Shown here piece after piece: positions 11,700 to 21,850 of a DNA stretch of 64,000 nt. The DNA is from Struthio camelus (Eukaryota > Chordata > Aves > Struthioniformes > Struthionidae): positions 5,890,001 through 5,954,000 of the forward strand of contig NC_090964.1 in NCBI RefSeq assembly GCF_040807025.1. Reading direction: 5' to 3'. The notes below the pieces were generated by a model. The model was not told the DNA's origin and did no database searches. It worked only from the letters and a program-made list of their open reading frames with translations. The first letter of the stretch is position 1. Each line of letters begins with the position of its first letter. The translations under genes were made by a program, and so were the position numbers.

Positions 11700-14600
11700 A
11701 TGAACGTGCATCGTCTTGAAATCAGCTCCGCTTCTTGGCCCTGCTGCTCCCGGCTGGAGGATCTGGAGATCCTCCTGCTCCTGCTCTGACGGCTGGAAAG
11801 TCGCTTCTGATTTATTCATGGCCACTTCCCAGCCATTAGGTTTAATAGCTTCCCCGTGCTCTCTTTCATCTGTCTAGAGAGCGCGCTCCTGTCCCTTCCC
11901 AGCCGCTGCTTGTCAGGTCAAGCAAAGTGAGATGTTGTAGCCCGAAAAATAATTTCCTGGAAATAACCGGAATGCCGGTTTCTCGTCCTTCCCATCCGAC
12001 CTTTCAAGCAGGGAAGGAAAACAATGCCAGCGAGCGTCCCCTCACTAGCGTCTTCTTCCCTTTGATCTCCTTGCTCAACAGAAGAAATTGCAAAGATGAA
12101 ATGTTTAAGAACTGGTTTGACTTCCTCCCGGCTGCAAAGCTGTCGGGCCGTGCCATACGGCCAAAAAAAAGAAAAAGAAAAGAAAAAGAGAAAAAGCTCT
12201 GCTCTGGCTTGCTGTGGCTGAAAATGTGCCCAGGGGGGTGAATCCCAGCCTTATTCAAACCCACCGGCCGTCGATCGTCATGGGGCTGGTCATGGTGCAC
12301 CCCTGAGTTAAATAAACGCTTGCGGGATTGGAAAATGCATGGCGCGTTTCTCTTGCTTATCAGCAACGCGGGTTTCACGCGCTGCTCCAAGGGATGTCGT
12401 CCCCCGCGTGCGTGCTGGCACGGGGCCGGGGCAGGGAGGGCTCCCGCGCCAGCGCCGCTGCGCGCCCGGGCTCAGCCTGCCCACCCCACCGAGGCGTGCG
12501 AAATCTCCGCGCGGGACTGGCTGGCGATTATCCCGGCGCTGGTCGGCTCTTGCATTGGCCGTACCCCAGGTGGAAGGACCATCGAAGCGTTTTGGGAAGG
12601 GGGCTTTTGGCACTGAACGGCTCTGCGTGCCGCTGGGATGCTCCCGGTTGGGGACCGGGGCTGCAGGGAGCGAGGGGCAGAGGCACGTCGGAGAGGGTGC
12701 GGAGATCGAGAACGGAGAGGGCGATGCCTTTCCGGCGCGCTCTGCCCGTTCAGTCGCTGCTTCGCTAGCTGTAGGCTTCATCTGACTTATCGTGTTCGTT
12801 AGCTGCCGCTGAAGCAAGTCTCCGCGAACGTGAGCGGTCGCCTTTGGAGCCTGCCGGCGGTTCTGCGCTCTCCGACAGCAACGAGGTCCGCAATTTAATT
12901 AAGCACGGTCCGCAAATGCGTTTTCCCCTGCGTGTGTTAAAACGTGGTGCTTGATCGTCTCGTCGGATTTTCCCCCGGATTTCTCTGGTGTCAAGAGATG
13001 TAATGAAGACACCTCGCGCCGCCGTGGTTTTACAGAGCTCTGTTCTAGCCTGCGGAGAGAGGCGAGCCTGTCCCGAGGTGGTTGAAAAGGAGACTCGAAA
13101 ATAAGAATTTCCTTCCCACAAGAAGCAGGTGGAGTCAGAAACGTTATGGCTCATTTCTAAGAGAAGAGGCAATTTCCAAATATTGCGCCTCCATGCAACG
13201 TCCCATCCCAGCTCCCACTGAAGTGCTTCGCTTCAGCTTTCATTTTTGTTACTTGAACGTCAGCGCGTCCTAATGCTTAGTAATTCTGTACGTAACCTAA
13301 ACGTCACACCAAAATATTTTGATGGGTTGGTGGTGAGAAGTTTGACGGTGCCTCTGAGAAACCATTTGCTCTAACTAGTGTTTTTTGAGCAAGCCAAGGT
13401 GTCTGCGCGTGTGTTCACGCATCCGGAGTCATAGCTGCGCTGAACACGGCGGGAGCCTGTACAAAAGCCGGAAAAGGTGCTAGAAGGACATCCATGCTGG
13501 CGTGTTTGAGGATGACTCTTTCTCGAGCATTGCCCCATTTTTGGCCCCTCTTAGTCAGCTCTTGTGGATAGCAGGCAGGGTTTCCCATCCGTCTGGGGAG
13601 GACCGGATCCTGCCAGAGCCCGCTGGCTGCCTCCGCGTGCGTGCGGTGAGTTGGGTTGGATGTGGGCAGGGTGCTGACGTCCCCGGGGAGCCCGAGGAGG
13701 GCAATGGCCCGGGCACCCGAGGGCTGCAAACGCGTGTGGTGGCCTGGGCTGGAGGCAGGGTGGTGAGGGGCGGGTTGTCCGCGTTGTTTCTCCCCAACGC
13801 GTGCCGTGGAGCGGACGGCCTGTAACGCCCCAGCTCCTCCCTGCTCCCCGGGCCAGTCCCTTGCGTGACCAAGTACGTGACGCTTGCAGTCAGCGACAGC
13901 CCTGCCAGGCAGGTCCATGCAGCCGACGTATCTTCTCCAGCGCACAAACCCCTCCGTTGAACACCCCCAGCTGCTTAAAAGTAGGACACGAATCCCCACC
14001 CAGAGCCAGCCCCAAAGGAGGTGGGTACCTACTCGACGGGGGCAAGCTCTGATCCCTCCGGCTTCCCTCCGGCTTCCTCTTCAGTCCATACCGTACCGGA
14101 TGCGCTCTGCTTTACAGAGACGCTGGGCGAGATTAAAAACAGCTCCAGCGCAGATTTCCTCCCCCAGCTTGTCCTACCCCTGTGCCGTCAGAGCGCGAAG
14201 CTAAATGCGAAAAGGGACTTTTGGCTCGCGTCCGTCCCGGCTCCTTGCAGCTCCCTGAGCTCGTTGCTCCTGCCGGGTCTGCAGTGTTTTGCTCCCTGGC
14301 CCTCCCCCTTCAGCGGCCCGGGGAAACGTCAGGAATGCAAACGCAGCAGGCAGCGTTATCGTTTAAAAATATTTTCTGTCAAGCATCCTCCCGCGGACAT
14401 GTTTTTGTGGACCTTTCGGTTGCCTAAGATTTTACAGAGCTCGATTTTGGCCTGAAGTTCTCTCCCTGGTGTTCCCCTCCGTTGGAAGACGTTTCCGTGC
14501 CGCTGTTTGTACGGAAGGCCGCAATTCTTCAGACCTGGTGCAGGATGGGGGTCTGCAATCCGCAGGTCTACTCGGGGGAGGAAATCTGACTTTACTTGGC

Positions 14601-15180
14601 AGCGGAGAAGAGATCCCATAAATCAGAGCAGGAGCATTTTGCATTCGACCGTGTCTCCTGCCCCCCTCTGTAAGAGGGTGGAGATTATGATACAACACAA
14701 GTAAAAGTTTGCAAAACAGGATTAGAAATCGCTCGGAAGGTAAGTGTCGTTTAGCTTAAAGCTTCTGAAACATGTTAAATCAGCTCTGCTCACTCATTTT
14801 GCAAACTTGGCTAACTTGTATTAATCTGTGAAAACGTTCGGCTTTTCTTATGCGTGAAAACGGATGACATTTCCAGAGCTCAAGACTCGAGGCTTTTCCG
14901 AGTTCTTACGGAAAAGTGAGAGATAATTCCTTTTTCCAGGGCCAGACAGGTAATGCCTTCACGTTTACAGGGTGACTCTTTTAGCAGATTTACAGGACAT
15001 GATTAGCAACGAGTCTGTGCGTACGTACAAACCCTTCGCTCGCCTGAAACGGGGCCACTTCGGAAGCAGGACACGGCAGCTGCGGGAGGAGACGGGCACG
15101 CTGCAGCTCCGGATACGCATGGCGTTGGAAAATGAGGCTGAAAGGGACTTTGGGAAGACACTGGCTCATTCCCCGGGGCA
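11700..15180. other. Intergenic, no gene seen
   Basis: Moderately CpG-rich sequence without a recognisable exon. The longest minus-strand open frame (13,415-13,999) is arginine- and proline-rich, lacks any family motif and overlaps open frames on the other strand, so I read it as composition-driven. Confidence 0.5.
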
Positions 15181-15189
15181 GCATCAATC

Positions 15190-15300
15190 CCTTCCTAACA
15201 GAAGTTTGTCCAACCTGCTCTTTAAAAGCCTCCAGTGATGGAGGCTGCTCAGCTCACTTCCAGCCTTCTCCTATCGCTGCCGTCAGGAATGCCGCACGGA
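15190..15300 (-). mobile_element. CR1/L3-type LINE fragment, antisense
   Basis: The segment around 15,203-15,245 (with the core TTTGTCCAACCTGCTCTTTA, then GCCTCCAGTGATGGAG) resembles the reverse complement of the 3' part of amniote CR1/L3 LINE elements as I know them from memory. The copy is short and degraded, with no terminal microsatellite. It agrees with a sauropsid genome but does not prove it. Confidence 0.5.
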
Positions 15301-15711
15301 TAATTGCCGTTGCCCTTACCATCTCTCCTAACGCCGTGCCTAAATCCCCCTGGCTGCCGTGCAAGTCCGTTACTGCTTGTCCTGGCCGTGGCGGACAGGC
15401 GGAACGGTTTATCCCCCTCTCTCTGCACCAACCGCGTACCCTGGGAAGCGTCACCGCGTTTCCCGTTGCCGCCCAGCCATGCGTGGGGCTGCACGGGGAC
15501 TGGTGCTGTTCTCCTAGGGGTCCTTGAAAAAAAAATTAGATAAAAGCACTTGCACCCTACAAACATCCACTCCCAGGAGACGTGCCGTTGTCCGACTCAT
15601 CCGGAGCTGGCTTCCGGCCACCAAACGCTCCTGCGCTTTGCCCAAACCGAGCAGTGTAGGACTTCAGGCCAAGCAACGAGCAAAGGCCGGCAAGAGCCTC
15701 CTTTTACCTCT

Positions 15712-15805
15712 GCAGCTCACTGGCAGGGTGACCGTGAACAAGCCTCATCTCTCCTCTATGCCTCAGTTTCCTCATTACTAAGGAAGATAAATGGATGGCC
15801 GCTTG
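15712..15805 (+). mobile_element. MIR-like SINE remnant
   Basis: The order GTGACC, then CAAGCCTCATCTCTC, then TATGCCTCAGTTTCCTCATT, then GATAAATGGA and a trailing TGGTACCTT follows the MIR/CORE-SINE consensus (GTGACCTTGGGCAAG, CCTCAGTTTCCTCAT, AAAATGGGGATAA). This is an ancient amniote SINE. The call rests on recall of the consensus; RepeatMasker would settle it. Confidence 0.6.
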
Positions 15806-15809
15806 GTAC

Positions 15810-18800
15810 CTTGTACTGCTTGGTGCCGGGCCCTTCGCTACGGGGCTCCAGCCTGGCGCTCTGCCATGGGAGACGCACGGAGCAGGGGCAAAAGGACACA
15901 GCTGAGCCCCCGCACTAGCAGTGCAAGTCCCTCCTCTGAAAGGGACCCTGCCAGTGCCATACTTCAGTGCTAACGCACGGGCGAAGCTGTCATTAATAGC
16001 AGCCGCTGCCCGGGGGCCGAGCGGCTGCCTGGGGGTGCCCGGTGCCGTTGCTTTGCTCTCCCGCTGCCCGAGATACCTCCCCGGGACGCGGCGCAGGGCC
16101 CAGCCGCCGGCAGGCGTTGGCAGACGCCTCCGCCCGATGCGATACGTCGCGGTGGCTCCTCTCTGCCGGCTCTGCTAGCGGGGAAGGTTTCTGCAGCCTC
16201 GGCAAGGCAGTGCCAAAGCCGCGCGCCAACAGCTGCGTGTTCTCCAGCCTGAGTCACTCCCACCCCGAGCTTTCGGCCGCTTCACAACAACATTCCTTCT
16301 CCGTGATCCAACATCCTGGCTGCCATCAGTCGCTGTCTCCTTCTCCTGCCTCGGCCCGCAGGGTTCCTGCTATCCAGCCTCAGTCCCCAAAAGAGGCAGC
16401 AGAGAGCACGGAGCGCTTTGCCAGCATCGCCAGCCACAAGAGCTTAGGAAAGGCGCATTCGGATTCCTCTCCCTCCCCCAAACCAAGGGGGAGGTGCCCA
16501 GCACCAGTAGATTTTTTTGTTTCTCTCTCTTTAAAAAGAGAGACTATGATACAGGGTTTTTTTTTTTTTCCTGTACTGTCTTTTGCTATTGCTCCCTATC
16601 CGGGATGTGTCTGTAGCACCCTCTCCCAAAGCACTGGGAAGTGACCTGAGCCCGTGGTCCTACCATCTCCTGTCCTGCAACGAACGCCAGAGCCTCCTCT
16701 CTCCTGTTGTCCCTCTTTATCCCGGCTTCTTTCTCCCTGTAGCACTTCTGTCCCCAGTGGGTTATTTCCCCCTCTTCTCCTCTCCGTATATCCTGGGGTT
16801 ATCCTATACTCTGCAAAGAGTAAAAGCAGGCGGCAATAGGGCAACTGCGACATCCTCTTCCCCCCTCGGTGGTCTGGGTATCGCAGGAACGGTGGGAGAA
16901 CCATGCTGAGCTCTTCCTCCTCTGCAGGACCTTGCAGCCCCAGCGGTCCCGCTTTAGCGCAGGAGAACTGTAGGCAACTAATACCAGCAGGTCCTCTCCC
17001 CCATGCCTGCCTCCAGGCAGGCTCCAGTTCCCGTCTCCACCACCCTTTATCATGTTAATGGCGGACCCATGGGTAGACTGATGCCCTCGGGGTGCCCTGC
17101 CCAGCTCTGGCACCGGGTGACTCAGAACTGGTAAACTGCTTTTGAGCACGTTCCTCTGTAGTGAATGAGCAGTGATTGCAGGAGTGCAACTGTCCTGTGG
17201 CCGGCTGCGTGTGGCCTGCAAGAATCCCTCCCCTGTCCCACGCTGCGGGGACACATGCTGACAAACGCTCCCTCCCGCGCCGGGACCTCTTGCCACTTCC
17301 ATCTCTCGATCTTTGGCTGGCTACACCTGGGCACAGGTACAGCCCGTGAACAGAAATCAAATCTTTCTCCAAAGCATTAATTGCTCCTGGATCGTGGAGA
17401 GCCCAGATGGCCTCTAGTGGTAGCGAAGGGAGACCTGAATGTGTTGCTGAACAGTGTAAAAAGCCAAAGTCAAATACGATTCCACCCCGAGAAGTCTTGC
17501 TCGTTAGCTCTCCTGGATCACTGGGATGAGCTGGGCACCTCTCCAGTTCAGCAGCGCAGCTGGCACTTTGAACCCTGTGGTTTCATCCCCTTGCCCTTCC
17601 CTAGCACTCGCTGCTCAACAATCTCCCAAGTGTTTCCCAAACGCTGCTTTAATTGAGCCTCGTAGTTCCCAGGGGGTCGGGAAGGTGAGACGAGGGTGAT
17701 GTCAGGAGCACAACCCAGAAGCGGTGATTTTCTCTCTCGTGGTCTGGTCACTGGGTGGTGCTTCCCTGCCAGAGGTGGGCAAGGAGCGCGGCGTCCTGGG
17801 CCCCGGGTCTGCTCGAGCCCTTACAACCCGGCCGTAAGGGCGGCCGACCAGATTCGGCATTTGCCATGACCATTGCACGGTCATTCTGCGTGACTGTGCA
17901 ACACCAGTGGTGTAAAGTCATATAGGGGATTGGAGAGCTGGATTTTGCAGCTCTCCTAGGAGAGCAGGGATCTGATTTGATGTTTTTACATTTGCCACAA
18001 CTGTGGTTAAGAAGAGGAATCCAAGTCTAGCGCCTCTTTCTGCCTGCTGAACCTCGGGGGCGCAGGGCCTCAAGGAGATTCAATCTCCGTGGCGTTGCCC
18101 AGGCTGTTGTGCTGTGGTGCTTGGTGCATCAAGACGTGCCCGAAAGCCGGGATGAACAGCCTGGCCAGTTGTTGCGTGCGTACAGCGGCACGACCCTCAG
18201 CCCTGAACTGAGGGGCTGCGCGCGTCTCTTTACCAAGTTCAAAGGAAGAAAAGCAAACCAGCACGTTCAAAGCCTGCCTCTTTCATGAGCTCTTTTCTTT
18301 GTACCCTACCAGAGGGGAAAGTGCCTTTGCTTTAAACCTGCCTTAAACACTGTCTGCAGGGGAGGGCTATCAAACGGCTTGGCTGCAAAAGTTAACTTTG
18401 GTATCACGCATTTATTCCAAGCGCTGAACTCTCCTGCAACTTCACAGCTGGCAGAGGGAAAGTAAAGGGTGCTGCTAGCACGGTGCCAGTCCCGGCGCAG
18501 GCTAGCCTGGCTGCAAGAAACGGGGTCTGTCTGACTGCGCATCGCAGGCCGTAGGGCTGGGAGCTCTCGGAGGGGCTCCCTCCCCGCGTGATGGGGAGAA
18601 GGGTCTGCCCCACGCGCTCACCCTTCACCGGACTCTCAGCATCTGCTCTCAGTCTCTACCCCGCACACGGGCCGCCTGGAAGTCGGGGTCCCCGTTGTAA
18701 ACGGAGCCTCGCTAGGTGCATTAACCCGCAGCCCCTCTCCCTGCCGTTCCCTGGGGCCGGGGCACGTTGCAGTCCAGTGCAGAGGCAGGGAAATCCCCAG

Positions 18801-18840
18801 CTGAAGCAGCAATAATAAAATCGATACTCCGGAAAGCAAC
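15810..18840. other. Intergenic upstream of TMEM200B, no gene seen
   Basis: No exon is recognised. A perfect 9-bp inverted repeat with a 2-base gap (TCTCTCTTT, AA, AAAGAGAGA) lies at 16,524-16,543, followed by a poly-T run at about 16,557-16,570. The rest is ordinary G+C-rich sequence leading into the TMEM200B CpG island. Confidence 0.5.
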
Positions 18841-18849
18841 GGCAGTTTT

Positions 18850-19330
18850 CCCATGAGCGGCAACCGGCTCCTCGCCCTGCCGGAGCCCGTCTCGCCTGGG
18901 GCCGCTCCGCTCCCCTCTCTCCTCCGGCCGCGCTGGGGGCGAGGAGGCGGCCGAAACGCGGCGCTCCCGGCCCCGCCGCCGCCGCAGCGCCTCCGCCCGC
19001 CGCCGGCTGCTCTCGCCGCGGCGCTGCCCGGCGGGCGGGGGGCGGCGGCGCGGGGAAGGGCGGCGGCGCCGGGCGGACCCGCCGCCTCCCCGCCCGCCCC
19101 GCGCGCGGTCCCGGGCGGCGGCGCGGGGCGCTCGGAGCCGCCCGCCGCTCCCGCCGCTCTCCCATGGCCCGCGCGGCGGCGGCCCCCAGCGCCCGCCGGC
19201 CCGGGCGGAGGCGGCGCGGCCCCGGCCCCGGCCCCGGCCCCAGCCCCGGCCCCGGCTCCGGCGGGAGGCGCACGGCTCGGCGGCCGCCGGTAAGTGGGGC
19301 TGGGGCGGGCGGCCGCGGCGGGACGGGAGG
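18850..19330 (+). promoter_or_regulatory. TMEM200B: CpG island, probable TMEM200B promoter
   Basis: An abrupt, extremely G+C- and CpG-dense block with several GC-box-like GGGCGG motifs and no TATA box has the character of a vertebrate CpG-island promoter. It ends at a consensus donor (CCGCCG, then GTAAGTGGGG, with GT at 19,290-19,291). This is the only convincing promoter upstream of the TMEM200B coding exon and on the same strand, so I assign it to that gene by position. The transcription start cannot be placed from the sequence. The window was inspected by eye; no formal CpG observed/expected ratio was computed. Confidence 0.7.
18950..19289 (+). other. TMEM200B: Probable non-coding exon 1 of TMEM200B
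   Basis: The 3' boundary rests on the strong donor GTAAGTGG at 19,290. The 5' boundary is arbitrary within the CpG island. The TMEM200B coding exon begins 23 bases after a splice acceptor, so a 5' untranslated exon must exist upstream, and this is the best candidate. It would be joined to 28,170, giving an intron of about 8.9 kb. Confidence 0.5.
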
Positions 19331-19344
19331 CGCCGGGGCCGTAC

Positions 19345-20339
19345 GCACACACACACACACACACACACCCCGACACTGACCCCCGGCACATGGCACACAC
19401 ACACCGCAACCCCAACCCCACGCACACAGCACGGCACCACGCACACACACACACCCCGCAACCCCAGCCCCTGGCACACAGCACGGCACCACGCACACAC
19501 ACACACCCCGCAACCCCAGCCCCTGGCACACAGCACGGCACCACGCACACACACACACACCGCAACCCCAACCCCTGGCACACAGCACGGCACCACGCAC
19601 ACACACACACCCCGCAACCCCAGCCCCTGGCACACAGCACGGCACCACGCACACACACACACACCGCAACCCCAACCCCTGGCACACAGCACGGCACCAC
19701 GCACACACACACACCCCGCAACCCCAGCCCCTGGCACACAGCACGGCACCACGCACACACACACACCCCGCAACCCCAGCCCCTGGCACACAGCACGGCA
19801 CCACGCACACACACACACACCGCAACCCCAACCCCACGCACACAGCACGGCACCACGCACACACACACACACCGCAACCCCAACCCCACGCACACAGCAC
19901 GGCACCACGCACACACACACACACCGCAACCCCAACCCCACGGACACAGCACGGCACCACGCACACACACACACCCCGCAACCCCAGCCCCACGCACACA
20001 GCACGGCACCACGCACACACACACACACCGCAACCCCAACCCCACGCACACAGCACGGCACCACGCACACACACACACACCGCAACCCCAACCCCACGCA
20101 CACAGCACGGCACCACGCACACACACACACACACCGCAACCCCAACCCCACGCACACAGCACGGCACCACGCACACACACACACCCCGCAACCCCAGCCC
20201 CTGGCACACAGCATAGGACCGGGCACACACACACACACGCACACACGCACACTCCAACCCCTGGCACACAGCACAGCACCACGCACACACACACACACAC
20301 ATACACACCCCAACCACAGGCACACAGCATAGGACCGGG

Positions 20340-20373
<34 letters not shown>

Positions 20374-20516
20374 CACACACACCCCAACCCCTGGCACACA
20401 GCATAGCACCGGGCACGCACACACACACCCCCCAACCCCACGCACACAGCACCGGGCACACACACATGCACACACGCACACCCCAACCCCTGGCACACAG
20501 CACAGCACCGGGCATG

Positions 20517-20547
<31 letters not shown>

Positions 20548-20600
20548 CCAACCCCCAGCACACAGCACAGCCCCGGGCGCACGCAACACACATAGGGACA
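19345..20600 (+). repeat. CA-rich minisatellite, 52-bp unit
   Basis: After an initial (CA)n run, the landmark GCACGGCACC recurs at 19429, 19481, 19533, 19585, 19637, 19689, 19741, 19793, 19845, 19897, 19949, 20001, 20053 and 20105. That is 14 landmarks at exactly 52-base spacing, then 20159 (+54) and a variant at 20211 (+52), after which the array degenerates into longer (CA)n runs. Each unit joins a CA tract to a C-rich part (GCAACCCCAACCCC or GCAACCCCAGCCCC). Two unit types occur in blocks: CCCCTGGCACACAG mainly first, CCCCACGCACACAG mainly later. It lies about 55 bases inside the first TMEM200B intron. Because 52 is not a multiple of three and the units lack stops, all three minus frames stay open, giving false open frames of up to 805 codons. 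Confidence 0.97.
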
Positions 20601-20964
20601 CCGGACACGCACGGCGACACGCGGACACTGGGTGCACGCACACAAGCAGCCACATGCGGACGCGGGCGCTCGGCGGGGCGCACGCGCACACCCACGCGCG
20701 TGCAAGCACACGGACACGCGCGCTCACGCGGCCCGACCCCGGGAGCGTGTGCCGCGGCCTCGACAGCTCCCAGCGCTTTTTGCCCTTCCCTGCGCGCCTC
20801 GCCGAGCGTTTCGCCGAGGGCTGGTCCCGCGGCTAATCCACGCGTGGGCAGCCTAAGAGGAGGCGTGGGGGGGATTTCGCCGGCAGCCCGAGGGCTGGGC
20901 CAGCCGCACCGCCGCTCCAGGCGGGTCGCATCCTTTTCGTTGCCCTGAGCGTGGGGGCTGGATT

Positions 20965-20983
20965 GGGGGGGGGGGGGGGGGGG
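20965..20983 (+). repeat. Poly-G run of 19
   Basis: Nineteen consecutive G residues lie in a CpG-rich context. Such runs are prone to length errors and may form quadruplex structure on the + strand. Confidence 0.9.
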
Positions 20984-21599
20984 CGCCAGGATCTCGCCGG
21001 CCCCCGCGGCTGCTCGGGGGCCTCTCGGCTCCCGGTGCCTGCGAGGAGGCGAGCGGCACCGGGCCGGTGCCAAAGCCGAGGTTTAGGGACGTGGCGTAAC
21101 CCCGCGGGCTGCCGGGGAGCCCGGGTAAAGCAAGGTCGAAGAGCATGGGAGCTGGGAGGCTTGGAGTGCCGGAGGCAGGAGGAAGCCCCAGGTGGGAATG
21201 CAGCTGGGGACCCCCCTGCCCCGGCAGGCCGAGGTGGAGCGTGCGTATGCGTACCCGCCGGCCAGCTCGGTCCGTGGCTGGGAGCGCTGAGGACTTGGCA
21301 GCCCCCTGGAGTCGGCTCCCTTCCTCCACCCTGGCAGGGATTTCCAAAGGAGCAGAAGGGAAGGTGCCAAACTCAGAAAGAGTTTGGTCCTAATTCCCTG
21401 GAAACCCCAAGCCTACGTGTTTGGTTTTTTTTTTCCTTACTCTTTCCCTTTTTCTTAGCGGTGATGATTTGCTAGTTACGTGCTTGGGTGCAGCCTGCAT
21501 CCCCAGGTACCTCTGTTGCCCCGCGCAGCTTCCCAGAGGTAGGAATTTTCCCAGGAATTCCCTTTGTGCTCCCCGCTCCTCCTTCCCCTTCAAGGAAGG

Positions 21600-21850
21600 A
21601 GTGAAGCTGACATTAGAAATCCATTCTCAGCTTAAATTTAGATGCCTGCATTATCTTGAATTTGGATTTATTAATTATTTGCATCTGGTTCATATCAAAA
21701 AGTTGAGCAATGCAGATGTCCTGGTTTCAGAATCAGCCTGGAGGAGAAACATAAAATTAGCCTGCATTTCTATTGTCTCGTCAAACAATGGACCATCACA
21801 AACGATGAGGAAATGCAAACCGCTTTTAAGGGGCCTGACATGAGTTAAGT
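21600..21850. promoter_or_regulatory. AT-rich candidate enhancer with POU and SOX motifs
   Basis: An AT-rich island in a G+C-rich intron contains a consensus octamer ATTTGCAT at 21,677-21,684 beside TTAATTA. A SOX-type AACAATGG follows at 21,784-21,791, and ATGCAAAC lies nearby. POU and SOX sites close together are typical of developmental enhancers. The assignment is inference from motifs only. Confidence 0.3.

Noticed and set aside
13415-13999. 194-codon minus-strand open frame
   Set aside because: Low-complexity composition, overlapped by open frames on the opposite strand, no domain.
1-18800. SRSF4 or another neighbour gene expected by synteny
   Set aside because: Searched for RS-repeat and RRM sequence on both strands and found none; the gene probably lies outside the window.
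19294-20406. Plus-strand 370-codon histidine/threonine/proline repeat frame
   Set aside because: Same minisatellite read on the other strand; pure repeat translation.
18636-21073. Minus-strand open frames of 693, 805 and 668 codons
   Set aside because: They are translations of the 52-bp minisatellite and CpG island in three frames at once, with no known domain and no splice structure.
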